Assembly: GCA_030765665.1 (NCBI GenBank)
Contig: JAVCCD010000320.1
Span: forward strand, 1-9,019
DNA length: 9,019 bases
Origin: Candidatus Tenebribacter mawsonii
Lineage (GTDB): Bacteria; Cloacimonadota; Cloacimonadia; Cloacimonadales; TCS61
Direction: 5' to 3'
Shown here piece by piece: positions 1 to 7,508 of the stretch. Position 1 is the first letter of the stretch. The number at the start of each line of letters is the position of its first letter. Position numbers and translations under genes: made by a program. Under the pieces are notes generated by a model. It made no database searches and was not told the DNA's origin. It saw nothing but the letters and a program-made list of their open reading frames with translations.

Positions 1-43
1 AAGATTCGGAAAGTTACGACTGAGTTAAAACTTTCCGAATCTT
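1..43. repeat. Perfect inverted repeat, 15-bp arms
   Basis: Positions 1-15 (AAGATTCGGAAAGTT) are the exact reverse complement of positions 29-43, with a 13-nt loop between them. The repeat begins at the window edge, so the arms may be longer. On the plus strand no T-run follows. On the minus strand any T-run would lie outside the window, so this could be the distal terminator of the allHFG unit or a dispersed palindromic repeat. A partial relative of one arm, AAGCTTCGGAAAG (12 of 13 bases the same), lies at 68-80, which favours a repeat family. The inverted repeat itself is certain; its role is not. Confidence 0.75.
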
Positions 44-295
44 ACGTTTAAGAATCCCTCTACAAGAAGCTTCGGAAAGGCTGAACTTTTCTTTCATAAT
101 TCTTTCATAAACTATGTTACACTACCTATATTTTGGTTCTCTATAATAGAAAAACTGTCATTCTGAGAAATCTTCTATGAAAATTCTTACGAAGAATCTC
201 GATTTACAACAGAATTAAATCTAAACGAGATCCTTCCAAAGAACAACGAGAAAGATGCGTCAGGAAGACAGATACTTTTATTCATACGAAATTTC
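44..295. other. Noncoding region downstream of allG with small palindromes
   Basis: No credible gene is present on either strand. Visible structure includes a perfect 11-bp tandem duplication (TTCTTTCATAA, 89-99 and 100-110). There is a palindrome ATTCTT-ACG-AAGAAT at 183-197. A bulged inverted repeat pairs 197-206 (TCTCGATTTA) with 216-230. The CATTCTGAG motif near 160-168, followed by GAAGAATCTC at 191-200, resembles a dispersed intergenic element seen in many FCB-type genomes; that is recall, not a search. No strong terminator with a T-run lies directly after the allG stop on the minus strand. Confidence 0.5.
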
Positions 296-1702
296 CTATT
301 TCTTAAATTGTTCTGCTAAACCGATTGCTGCTTTAATAAATGGATCCATCGGTGCACTTAATACACCAGCACCAACTTGTCCAATTCCCGGGTCTTTATG
401 AGCTACACCAGTGTCTATAAATGGTGTTAACCCTTTTTCTACAACTTTGGTCACATCAATTCCTGTAGGTGTTCCGCGGAAGTTCAAATATGGGATTTGA
501 TACATGTTATTTTCACCAAAAGCAATTTCATACATTGCAAGTGTATAATTTACAGCATCATTGGCAGTGCCACCTACAAATTGAACTATTGCTGGAGATG
601 CTGCAATGGCAAAACCACCAAGTCCAACAGTTTCTGTTATTGAACTATCTCCAATATCGGGGTTGGCATCTTCTTTTGTGAAGCCTGGGAAGTAAAGTGC
701 ATCTGGAACCAAAGCCTCTCCTACGAACCATGAATCTTTAGTTCCTGCAAGCTGCAAACCGAAATCTGTTCCATTCCTGCACATGGCAACTACGATACTG
801 CTATTATCTATATTTCTAGCTGCATCTAAGGTTACCTTTCCAACCGGCATTGAAAGATTTAAAAAGAAATGATCGTTCCCATTTATAAAATTGAGAACTT
901 TAGCAGTTACATTTTTCTCATCACAAGTTTGTACAATTGCAGGTGCAATTGTTCTGTAGAAAAGAGATGTTGCGGCTCTATTGCGATTGTGAACTTCATC
1001 TCCCATATGTAATGCTTGTGCGATTATGTTTTTCAGGTCAATTTTCCCTAAATACTCAACTGCGTTCTTTAAAGTTGGATACAATTCGTTTTCAATCCAT
1101 TTAAGTCTTTCTATAGTTTCATTATCATAAGCACCATAGCGAAGTACTTTTCCTAAACCTTCATTTAAAGTACAATAAGCAAAATTTCCATACTCTTCAT
1201 TTTTTAGAACGAAAACCGGCATTGAAGCAGACACAACTCCTGCCATCGGTCCAACAGTTTCATGTTCGTGGCAAGGTGAGAAAATAAATTCTCCAGAAGC
1301 TGCCAACTTCTCTGCTTCTTCAAAATTCTTTGCTCTACCTTCATAAATAATTGCTCCGATCATTGCTCCTTTCATAGGTCCACAAACCCTATCCCATGTT
1401 AATGGAGGACCAGAGTGAAGAAGAAGATTTTCTTTCATACCGGGTATTACATTTCTAGCTATGTCTAGTCCTACCAAATATGGTTTGCCATTTAGAATGA
1501 TTTCTAATACCTTCTCATTGGCTATGTCAATTTTCGCTTTATTTTTTTTTAATATTTGCAAGATTTTATCATCAATATTAGCTGGAGGAGTCCAATCGAC
1601 ATTCACAACTTTTTCTCCTTGTTTTTCCAGATCATCTTTAAATGAATCAAGCCCAACATTTACTACTTCGATTTTTTCCCCAAATAACTTTTTAAAACCC
1701 AT
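296..1702 (-). CDS. allG: DUF1116 protein, oxamate carbamoyltransferase subunit AllG (YlbE)
   Basis: This 468-residue protein belongs to the DUF1116 family (YlbE/AllG, YahG). In E. coli AllG works with FdrA/AllF and AllH as oxamate carbamoyltransferase, which converts oxalurate and phosphate to oxamate and carbamoyl phosphate. Conserved blocks visible are VDWTPPA (35-41), LLHSGPPLTWDRVCGPMKGA (94-113), SPCHEHETVGPMAG (142-155), HMGDEVHNRN (232-241), GNDHFFLNLSM (275-285), MCRNGTDFG (307-315) and DSSITETVGLGG (352-363). The His, Asp and Glu residues in these blocks are good candidates for the active site. No signal peptide or membrane segment is seen, so the protein should be cytosolic. The ATG at 1702 follows a strong GGAGGAG site, and the fdrA stop lies only 10 nt upstream, so the two are cotranscribed. 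It is about 50 residues longer than the E. coli protein as I remember it. The family call is firm; the exact substrate is inferred from the complete trio. Confidence 0.9.
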   Translation of the reverse strand: MGFKKLFGEKIEVVNVGLDSFKDDLEKQGEKVVNVDWTPPANIDDKILQILKKNKAKIDIANEKVLEIILNGKPYLVGLDIARNVIPGMKENLLLHSGPPLTWDRVCGPMKGAMIGAIIYEGRAKNFEEAEKLAASGEFIFSPCHEHETVGPMAGVVSASMPVFVLKNEEYGNFAYCTLNEGLGKVLRYGAYDNETIERLKWIENELYPTLKNAVEYLGKIDLKNIIAQALHMGDEVHNRNRAATSLFYRTIAPAIVQTCDEKNVTAKVLNFINGNDHFFLNLSMPVGKVTLDAARNIDNSSIVVAMCRNGTDFGLQLAGTKDSWFVGEALVPDALYFPGFTKEDANPDIGDSSITETVGLGGFAIAASPAIVQFVGGTANDAVNYTLAMYEIAFGENNMYQIPYLNFRGTPTGIDVTKVVEKGLTPFIDTGVAHKDPGIGQVGAGVLSAPMDPFIKAAIGLAEQFKK

Positions 1703-1712
1703 GTCTCCTCCG

Positions 1713-3266
1713 CTATTTATTTATTTTTTTTATAATCAGTTTAACAACTTCTGCAGCTGCAGCATTCGATGGCATTACAATAACTCCATTTTTTTCTAAA
1801 GTTTGTATTATCATACTTCTGTTTTGAGGATCTTGCTCTGTTCCAGTTACAGAACAGATAAAAGAGATATCAGGAGCAATTTTTTGAGCCTTAATAATAA
1901 TAGGAAGAATCTCATTTAACGGATCGATATTTGCCCCATAACCTAGCACAAGATCAAACAAAATCACAGCGGTCTCTTCATCTCTTGCTTCTTGCAATAT
2001 TCGTTTGTTTCTTAAATCAAAATCCATCATCGGGTGCAGACGACCAACCGTGAATTCATCTTCACCCAAATCTACCAGAGTGTGTTCTTTACTTAACCAG
2101 GAATCTGTTAACGCAAATTTTTCATCCGTAGCTCTATTGCTGAAAATGTTTTCGAAATTATTTTTGAGAATTAATTGAGTTTCGTCACAAAGAGTTCCCC
2201 CACTGAATAATCCACGGATGTATTTTCTCCCAGAAGATATTTTTTTAACTTCATTTGTTACGATTTTCTCATAACTCTTGCTTCGTTCTTCCAGATATTT
2301 ACTAACTTTAGAGATTTCAACTTTACTCGAAATCGCACAAGCAAGGAGGGCAGCTTCTTCTAATGTTTCAGCAGCAAATGCGCCACTCTCTTTAATTAAG
2401 TTACTATTAGCACCAAGGAAAACACTAACAATTGGTTTCGAGATTTTTTTAAGTTTTTCATTAATTTTTTTTAGAACTGCAGGATGTGGAGGTTTAGAAA
2501 CCAAAACTATTACTTCTGTGTTTTCATCATTTTTTAAAGCATCCAAAGCAGAGATAAACATCATTCCTCCAACTTGTTCTTTGATGTCTCTTCCACCAGT
2601 TCCGATAGCTTGGGAAATACCAAAACCTTCTTCTGAAATTATGGAACTGACTTCTTGTAAACCTGTTCCAGATGCAGCAATTATGCCGATATCTCCTTTA
2701 TGGACAGCATTGGAAAATGCTAATGGCACTCCATTGATAATTGCAGTTCCGCAGTCAGGTCCCATCATTAAAAGGTTATTTTCGACTGCATATTTTTTTA
2801 GTTCGATCTCAGTTTCTATTGAAACGTTATCAGAAAACAGCATTACATTCAAACCTTTTTGTAATGCTTTCATTGCTTCTGCTCCTGCATATCTTCCGGC
2901 TAATGAGATAAGAGCAAGATTTGATTCAGGTTGAATTTGAATTGCAGTTTCTAAACTTCTAGGATTGAACGTACCTTGATCATCTTTTTTGTTTCTGATC
3001 TCAATTAGAAGATTATCCACATTTTTAAATATTTCATCTAATTTTTCTTCATGATCAGATTTTACAACGATCAAAAGATCAGTATCATCATATTCCTCGA
3101 ATTCATCAAGATAGAGTCCTGCAGTTTTAAGGATAGATTTGTTTTCCTGAGTTGCCATTACCACTGTTGCATCAAGGACATAATCCATCAAGGCAATATC
3201 TTTCCCCACGATCATCAGGCTAACTGAATCGAAATACTCTCCTTTCTTAACAATGCTTTTTATCAT
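1713..3266 (-). CDS. fdrA: FdrA/AllF, CoA-ligase-fold subunit of oxamate carbamoyltransferase
   Basis: This 517-residue protein is related to the succinyl-CoA synthetase alpha chain but belongs to the FdrA family. E. coli FdrA (AllF) is a subunit of oxamate carbamoyltransferase. A small N-terminal domain (about 1-110) precedes a Rossmann-like CoA-binding region with MGPDCGT (168-174). The ligase-like region carries ASGTGLQEV (198-206), GTGGRD (222-227) and SKPPHPAV (257-264). A second half has SGGTLCDE (355-362), GRLHPMMD (408-415), FDLVLGYGA (437-445) and TGTEQDPQNR (474-483). Where SucD has its phosphohistidine motif GHAG, this protein by eye has ESGAFAA (293-299) with no histidine, so it is unlikely to be an acyl-CoA synthetase despite common database names. 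It starts at an ATG behind AAAGGAG with 6-nt spacing. Its first 20 nt overlap the end of allH, suggesting translational coupling. Length is close to the E. coli protein (about 555 residues). Confidence 0.9.
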   Translation of the reverse strand: MIKSIVKKGEYFDSVSLMIVGKDIALMDYVLDATVVMATQENKSILKTAGLYLDEFEEYDDTDLLIVVKSDHEEKLDEIFKNVDNLLIEIRNKKDDQGTFNPRSLETAIQIQPESNLALISLAGRYAGAEAMKALQKGLNVMLFSDNVSIETEIELKKYAVENNLLMMGPDCGTAIINGVPLAFSNAVHKGDIGIIAASGTGLQEVSSIISEEGFGISQAIGTGGRDIKEQVGGMMFISALDALKNDENTEVIVLVSKPPHPAVLKKINEKLKKISKPIVSVFLGANSNLIKESGAFAAETLEEAALLACAISSKVEISKVSKYLEERSKSYEKIVTNEVKKISSGRKYIRGLFSGGTLCDETQLILKNNFENIFSNRATDEKFALTDSWLSKEHTLVDLGEDEFTVGRLHPMMDFDLRNKRILQEARDEETAVILFDLVLGYGANIDPLNEILPIIIKAQKIAPDISFICSVTGTEQDPQNRSMIIQTLEKNGVIVMPSNAAAAEVVKLIIKKINK

Positions 3267-4080
3267 TTAAAACTCCTTTAATTGTTACTATAAAACCCGT
3301 TAACATATCAGAACCGGATGTATGCCCGGAACCAATTATATTGTTTGCAAATTGTGAGATTAATCTAATATTATTATGTCTTAAAGAAATTAATAATTGA
3401 TGGAAATTTTCATAAAATTTATTTGAATAGGCGTATTCAAGGAATGTGTTAGAAATTAAATTGTTACCTATGGAATTTGAATAACATTCTTCAATGAGTT
3501 CAGAAAAATCATAACTATTAATTTTATTGAGATAATTCAAAGCATACAATATCCCACAATTAAAGTCATCTCCGCTGGGTGTAAGCCCAAAACCTACTCC
3601 CCTCATATTTTTTGCAATTACTGGAAGTTTTTCTAGCGTAATTCTCTGGCATGTATTTCTTACATGATCTAGAAATGCTTTCTCAAAAATAGTTTGGAAG
3701 AAAACCTCATTCTTGGGGAAAAGTAAAAAACCTAAACTTTTTGGAGATATTTTATTTGCAAGGTCATTTACTAAGATATCAATATGTGATATCAATTTAT
3801 CAATATTACTTATATAAATATTTTGTATTAAAGTTGGTTCTATATAGCCAATGTTAAGTGCATTATTTCCCATTGAAATGTTAGTATTTGTTACTCTGAG
3901 AGTCTGCTCTGCATGTTGCGGAAAATTTTCAATAACAATATTATTGGGTCCTGTGCCAACCTTAGTAGAAACCAGCGAAACCAATTGTTTATTATTTATG
4001 TAATTATGAACGTTTTCAAATTTGGAGTGTAATTTATAGTTACCATTTTTTATACAATCTCCAAAATTTAGAATATTCAT
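3247..4080 (-). CDS. allH: DUF2877 protein, oxamate carbamoyltransferase subunit AllH (YlbF)
   Basis: This 277-residue cytosolic protein has the two hallmark DUF2877 glycine-rich blocks: GVGFGLTPSGDD (161-172) and GSGHTSGSDML (250-260). E. coli AllH (YlbF, about 271 residues) is the third subunit of oxamate carbamoyltransferase. The N-terminal 110 residues are poorly conserved. It opens the operon and its 3' end overlaps fdrA by 20 nt. I prefer the ATG at 4080, because a GGAG lies 4 nt upstream and the length then matches the family. A longer version from a TTG at 4098 adds six residues and lacks a good ribosome site. The gene is much more AT-rich than its neighbours (8 G or C in 60 bases at 3361-3420), and Asn makes up about 14% of its residues (38 of 277). 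Both motifs are intact, so it looks functional. The family call is firm; the reaction is inferred from context. Confidence 0.85.
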   Translation of the reverse strand: MNILNFGDCIKNGNYKLHSKFENVHNYINNKQLVSLVSTKVGTGPNNIVIENFPQHAEQTLRVTNTNISMGNNALNIGYIEPTLIQNIYISNIDKLISHIDILVNDLANKISPKSLGFLLFPKNEVFFQTIFEKAFLDHVRNTCQRITLEKLPVIAKNMRGVGFGLTPSGDDFNCGILYALNYLNKINSYDFSELIEECYSNSIGNNLISNTFLEYAYSNKFYENFHQLLISLRHNNIRLISQFANNIIGSGHTSGSDMLTGFIVTIKGVLNDKKHC

Positions 4081-4084
4081 AAAA

Positions 4085-4088
4085 CTCC
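4085..4088 (-). promoter_or_regulatory. Ribosome binding site of allH
   Basis: On the minus strand GGAG is followed by TTTT and then the ATG at 4080. The spacing is short but the site is better than anything before the alternative TTG at 4098, so it decides the start of allH. Confidence 0.5.
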
Positions 4089-4236
4089 AAAAATCCAAAT
4101 TATTCTCTTTCCAAATAATTTTAGAAAGAAAGAGTCAAATTTCTGTTTTTGAAGTCTTAATGTCAAATAGTTTTTAAATACAATTGTTTAATGATTTTGC
4201 ATTCTCAAATAGATGATACAAATTTTGAATTTTAGC
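4089..4236 (-). other. Upstream region of the allHFG operon
   Basis: This AT-rich spacer between the ABC terminator and allH must hold the promoter of the second unit. On the minus strand there is a perfect -35-like TTGACA (4166-4161) and a near copy TTGACT (4138-4133), each embedded in ATTTGAC. Neither has a convincing TATAAT-like -10 at 16-18 nt, so I do not call a promoter. The two ATTTGAC copies lie 28 nt apart and could be a regulator's direct repeat. No riboswitch-like structure was recognised. Confidence 0.35.
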
Positions 4237-4265
4237 AAAAAAGCTCGTTCATTTAAACGAGCTTT
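4237..4265 (-). terminator. Rho-independent terminator of the Gld-type ABC operon
   Basis: On the minus strand AAAGCTCGTT (4265-4256) pairs perfectly with AACGAGCTTT (4249-4240) around a 6-nt loop, and the transcript ends in a run of six U. It lies about 31 nt after the stop of the DUF4340 gene. It separates that operon from allHFG, so the latter needs its own promoter. The stem is also palindromic in the other direction, but no plus-strand gene ends here. Confidence 0.9.
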
Positions 4266-4296
4266 CTGAAATAAATTAATGAATTTCAAAAAGTAC

Positions 4297-5214
4297 TTAT
4301 TTGAAATCCATTGCTTCCTTTAAGAATTTATCAACCCAATCTTGATAAACAGAATATAAAAATGTCTTATTGTTATCCAACTGCAGAACATATTTGGGAT
4401 CTTTGACCATTGATAATCGAATATAATGATTTGAGCCATCAAAAAATTCTACACCAATTTCAAGTTTCGGGTATTTTAATTTTTCTTTATAAGTTGCATA
4501 TTCGTTATCCACAAAACCATTTACAGTGAGTTGTGTTAACTTTGAGAGAATCTCCTTAAGTGTAGGATTATTATTATTCACACTTAAATTACTCATTCCA
4601 TCTGCGTACAACCAAAGAGAATCAGATTGGGTAAGTTCATATGCACAAATACCACCAATAATAGATATCTTTGAGATATTGTGTTCATCGAATTCCAATA
4701 TGGTTTTTTCTCTCCAATCATCGGAATTTGTAGAAACAACATAATTAATATTATCTTCTAACTTGAATACTTTATCCTCATCCGGTCTTCTTGCTGGAGT
4801 TGACTTGGAGGAAGAACTTTTACCAATTATTGCTTCATCGAGAACTTCATTATTCTTATCAAAAAATTTTATCAGTGTTCCCTGGCTGTTTGTAACTTTA
4901 TATGTATTAAATGAGCTTTCACTTTCTGAAATCGGTAGATTAGAGGTTTTTACATTTAACACTTTACTAAATATATTTTGTACCTGATATTCATTTGCAT
5001 TCTTCTCGAAAGGAATCACAATTTTCCATGTATTATTTTGTTTTGATAATTTTAATGTATCTCTAATATTTGATATTTCAATAGATGTGATCATTGCAGA
5101 ATCAGCTTGGAAAAACTGTATACGTTTTTCTACATTATTATCAATTTTTGTTATTAAGAATACAATTACCAGAACAACTAAAATGCTGATATATATTTTT
5201 TGTTTTTTACTCAT
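4297..5214 (-). CDS. DUF4340 membrane-anchored protein, Gld-type ABC partner
   Basis: This 305-residue protein has a single N-terminal membrane segment (about 7-23), with the rest predicted outside the cytoplasm. The DUF4340 signature is visible. A beta-rich unit with NTWKI (61-65) is followed by a helical stretch. Then come RRPDEDKVFKL (142-152) and the characteristic DDWREKTIL (165-173) that precedes the next beta-rich repeat. DUF4340 proteins commonly sit directly after GldF/GldG-type genes and are thought to be an envelope component of the same transporter; their function has not been established to my knowledge. The start ATG overlaps the gldG stop by 8 nt and has AGGAG at 7-nt spacing, so translation is coupled. 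It is the last gene before the terminator. The family call is strong, while the role is inferred from neighbours only. Confidence 0.85.
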   Translation of the reverse strand: MSKKQKIYISILVVLVIVFLITKIDNNVEKRIQFFQADSAMITSIEISNIRDTLKLSKQNNTWKIVIPFEKNANEYQVQNIFSKVLNVKTSNLPISESESSFNTYKVTNSQGTLIKFFDKNNEVLDEAIIGKSSSSKSTPARRPDEDKVFKLEDNINYVVSTNSDDWREKTILEFDEHNISKISIIGGICAYELTQSDSLWLYADGMSNLSVNNNNPTLKEILSKLTQLTVNGFVDNEYATYKEKLKYPKLEIGVEFFDGSNHYIRLSMVKDPKYVLQLDNNKTFLYSVYQDWVDKFLKEAMDFK

Positions 5215-6784
5215 AAAGTTCTCCTATATGTTTTCTTCTATTTAACTCTTTTCTGTAATGCAAAAATCCTAACAAAATTAGTAGTATAGAAGGGAAGAGA
5301 ATGTTTAGCCATCTTACAAATTTTTTAGTTCCCTGTTTTATTTCTTTTAACGGAGTGAATTGAGTTTCACGTGATCTTATTTCAATTAATGTACCATCTG
5401 AGACCATATAATCAACAGCGTTTAACGCAAAATCTCTGTTTCCTGGAACACCTGCTCCGGCACCATCTTTTACAAAATCTGAATCTGAAACGAGTAAAAT
5501 TCTACCAGATACCGTATTACCTACAGCATTTTCATCTTTTGTGTGATCCATAAAATTACTGACGAATTTTCCACTATAAATCCCAGCTACAACTTTTGGT
5601 TCATCAATCAACATTCTCTTAAGATCAATGTTAATATATGGTAGATATGAAATATCAAGTTGTGGCATTGTTACTTCACTGCTGTTCTTTGAAGTATAAA
5701 GCAACGGTTCAAATGAAATACCTCCAACAATATTAGTTGTATCAATTTCCGATGCAAAGATTAGCTGCATATAATCAAGGTTTTTAACTAGAATATTTTC
5801 TTTATTAACATTATTTATTATCGGGAAGAAAGGATAGCTTACGGGTATTTGTGTGCGGAACATTCCTCGCTGTTGTTGAACTGTAACTTGTCCGCATTGG
5901 GCATCAATAATCAGATTTGGTTTAATAGAAATTCCATAATTATTGAGAAGTCGGAAAATATCGGAGTTAATAGGTTGTGCCGATAACTGTTGAATGTTTG
6001 CAACTATTCTATCTTGGAAGAGGATTATATTTCCATCTTGCATTAGGTATTGATCTATATTAACAAGCTGAGACATCTCAAGAGAATCTTCAATTCCAGC
6101 AATAATAAGTGCATCAATATCATTTTCAACGGGTCTCTTAAGATCGACCTTAGAAATCTCGTAACTTTCAGATAAAAATTGAATGATAGTCTCAAATTTA
6201 GCGTTAATAGCAGGTTGTCCCTGCATTTGTTGTGGTGCATCTTTATCAGGATCAAAAATGGCGATCTTCTTTAATCCAGAAGCAGAAATTTTCTTAATTT
6301 TACCAGTTACATCGTATTCTAATCCTTGTGTATTTTTAATCATGGGTAAGGATTCAATTTTATCTTGATAATGGAACACCAGTCCCATATAAACTTCCCT
6401 GATCTCCAATTTATCATTCTCGATAACACGCATAGAAACAGGCATTATCCCATTTTGTTGAGCTTCCTTTTTTAACTCCTGTTCATCAGCAGGATCAAGA
6501 AATTCAAATTTTAAATTTCCTTGTGAATAAGCCTGATATTCGGAAAGTATATCCTGAACAAATCGACGGGAATTAGCATATTCACCAGGCATATTCTTTG
6601 AGAAATACGCCTTGATGACAAGTCTGTCCTCTAACTCTTTTACCGCGATTTTACTGGAACTTGAAAGTGAATATATTTTCCCCTTTGAAAGGTCGAAGCG
6701 CTTAAAAATTGTTAATGAAACAAGGTTAACAAAAATGAGAATTGCGACTAAAATAATTATATCGATCGTTATTTTCTTTTTCAT
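5207..6784 (-). CDS. gldG: GldG-like ABC transporter auxiliary protein
   Basis: This 525-residue protein is built like GldG (ABC_transp_aux family). An N-terminal membrane segment (about 6-27) is followed by the hallmark RFDLSKGKIYSLSSSS (29-44). A large extracytoplasmic region comes next, then a C-terminal membrane segment (about 493-508) and a short basic tail. Inside the soluble region, LIIAGIEDSLEMSQL (226-240) with DQYLMQDGNIILFQD (244-258) and GNRDFALNAVDYM (448-460) followed by IEIRSRE (467-473) match the family's usual pattern. The ATG has AGGAGG at 6-nt spacing. GldG pairs with GldF and GldA in an ABC complex required for gliding in Flavobacteriia. Relatives are widespread in non-gliding bacteria, so the symbol denotes homology, not a proven motility role. 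The family call is strong; the transported substrate is unknown. Confidence 0.87.
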   Translation of the reverse strand: MKKKITIDIIILVAILIFVNLVSLTIFKRFDLSKGKIYSLSSSSKIAVKELEDRLVIKAYFSKNMPGEYANSRRFVQDILSEYQAYSQGNLKFEFLDPADEQELKKEAQQNGIMPVSMRVIENDKLEIREVYMGLVFHYQDKIESLPMIKNTQGLEYDVTGKIKKISASGLKKIAIFDPDKDAPQQMQGQPAINAKFETIIQFLSESYEISKVDLKRPVENDIDALIIAGIEDSLEMSQLVNIDQYLMQDGNIILFQDRIVANIQQLSAQPINSDIFRLLNNYGISIKPNLIIDAQCGQVTVQQQRGMFRTQIPVSYPFFPIINNVNKENILVKNLDYMQLIFASEIDTTNIVGGISFEPLLYTSKNSSEVTMPQLDISYLPYINIDLKRMLIDEPKVVAGIYSGKFVSNFMDHTKDENAVGNTVSGRILLVSDSDFVKDGAGAGVPGNRDFALNAVDYMVSDGTLIEIRSRETQFTPLKEIKQGTKKFVRWLNILFPSILLILLGFLHYRKELNRRKHIGELYE

Positions 6785-6790
6785 CAGTAT

Positions 6791-6797
6791 CCTCCTA
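6791..6797 (-). promoter_or_regulatory. Ribosome binding site of gldG overlapping the gldF stop
   Basis: On the minus strand the permease stop codon TAG (6797-6795) is also the first part of the TAGGAGG ribosome site for gldG, which starts 6 nt further on. Ribosomes ending on the permease therefore sit on the gldG site, a simple form of coupling. Confidence 0.75.
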
Positions 6798-7508
6798 TTT
6801 CCAGTTCCGGTTTTCTAAAGACGCTTGTGCAAGTTTTAGAAATAAAACAATCAAACTGACGAAGTAGATTATATTTCGTGTATCAATAACTCCACGAATA
6901 ATATTTGAAAAATGGTAATCAATACTCAAAAATTGAAAAATTCCTACCATAAAATCTGGTACGAACATTAGAAAAAATTTAATTACAAATAAAAAGAATA
7001 TTATAAAAAAACTTATTATAAGTGCAACTATCTGATTACTGGTTATACTCGAAGCAAAAATTCCAATAGAACTATAAACAGCACCCAGGAACATTAAACC
7101 AATATAACCACAGAATATCGCTCCAAAATCAACGTTTGTTCCAAGCAGAAGAATTGTGATAAAATGAACTAATGTTAACAATAAACCAACACCTATGAGT
7201 GAAACAGAAGCCCAGAATTTTCCCATAATTATTTGTGTATCCTTTATTGGAAGAGTTGCCAGAATTTCGATAGTACCAGTGTTTTTTTCTCTTGAAAGAA
7301 GTCCCATTGTTATAGCAGGAATAAAGAAAAGATACAAGAGTGGAATGATACTGAAAAGCGTGCGTAAGTTTGCCTGATTGTTAATAAATAAGGGGCTGGC
7401 AAAAAACCATCCACTAAGTAGAAGAAAAATTACCAGAACAATATATGCAGCTGGAGAATTAAAATAACTTTTTATCTCTTTTTTTGTGATCGTAAGTGCT
7501 AGATTCAT
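6795..7508 (-). CDS. gldF: GldF-like ABC-2 permease subunit
   Basis: This 237-residue integral membrane protein has six predicted segments at about 21-40, 51-71, 101-122, 131-152, 159-182 and 213-228. After the second segment comes SREKNTGTIEILATLP (72-87), the cytoplasmic coupling motif typical of ABC-2 permeases. The C-terminal part DYHFSNIIRGVIDTRNIIYF (197-216) is characteristic of GldF-type proteins. It should form the channel driven by the adjacent ATPase. Start and upstream stop overlap as ATGA (7508-7505), and GGAGGT lies 6 nt before the ATG, inside the end of the ATPase gene. Length is normal for the family. The specific substrate is not deducible. A generic export or lipid-related ABC-2 permease is the alternative, but the gldG-like gene next door supports the GldF assignment. 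Confidence 0.87.
   Translation of the reverse strand: MNLALTITKKEIKSYFNSPAAYIVLVIFLLLSGWFFASPLFINNQANLRTLFSIIPLLYLFFIPAITMGLLSREKNTGTIEILATLPIKDTQIIMGKFWASVSLIGVGLLLTLVHFITILLLGTNVDFGAIFCGYIGLMFLGAVYSSIGIFASSITSNQIVALIISFFIIFFLFVIKFFLMFVPDFMVGIFQFLSIDYHFSNIIRGVIDTRNIIYFVSLIVLFLKLAQASLENRNWK

Noticed and set aside
89..110. Two perfect tandem copies of TTCTTTCATAA
   Set aside because: Only two copies of a short AT-rich unit; probably a chance slippage product and not a meaningful array.
1461..1799. 112-codon plus-strand frame across the allG start and fdrA end
   Set aside because: It is a shadow of allG and fdrA on the other strand. Its apparent membrane-like stretch comes from reading coding DNA backwards.
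2278..2934. 218-codon open frame on the plus strand inside fdrA
   Set aside because: It lies wholly antisense to a well-supported gene, has no ribosome site, and its translation is low-complexity with no family resemblance.
1713..3266. Annotation as succinyl-CoA or acyl-CoA synthetase alpha subunit
   Set aside because: The fold is shared, but the phosphohistidine motif is missing by eye and the neighbours are the AllG and AllH families, so FdrA is the better call.
4080..4098. TTG at 4098 as the start of allH
   Set aside because: The ATG six codons later has a GGAG just upstream and gives the usual family length; nothing good precedes the TTG.
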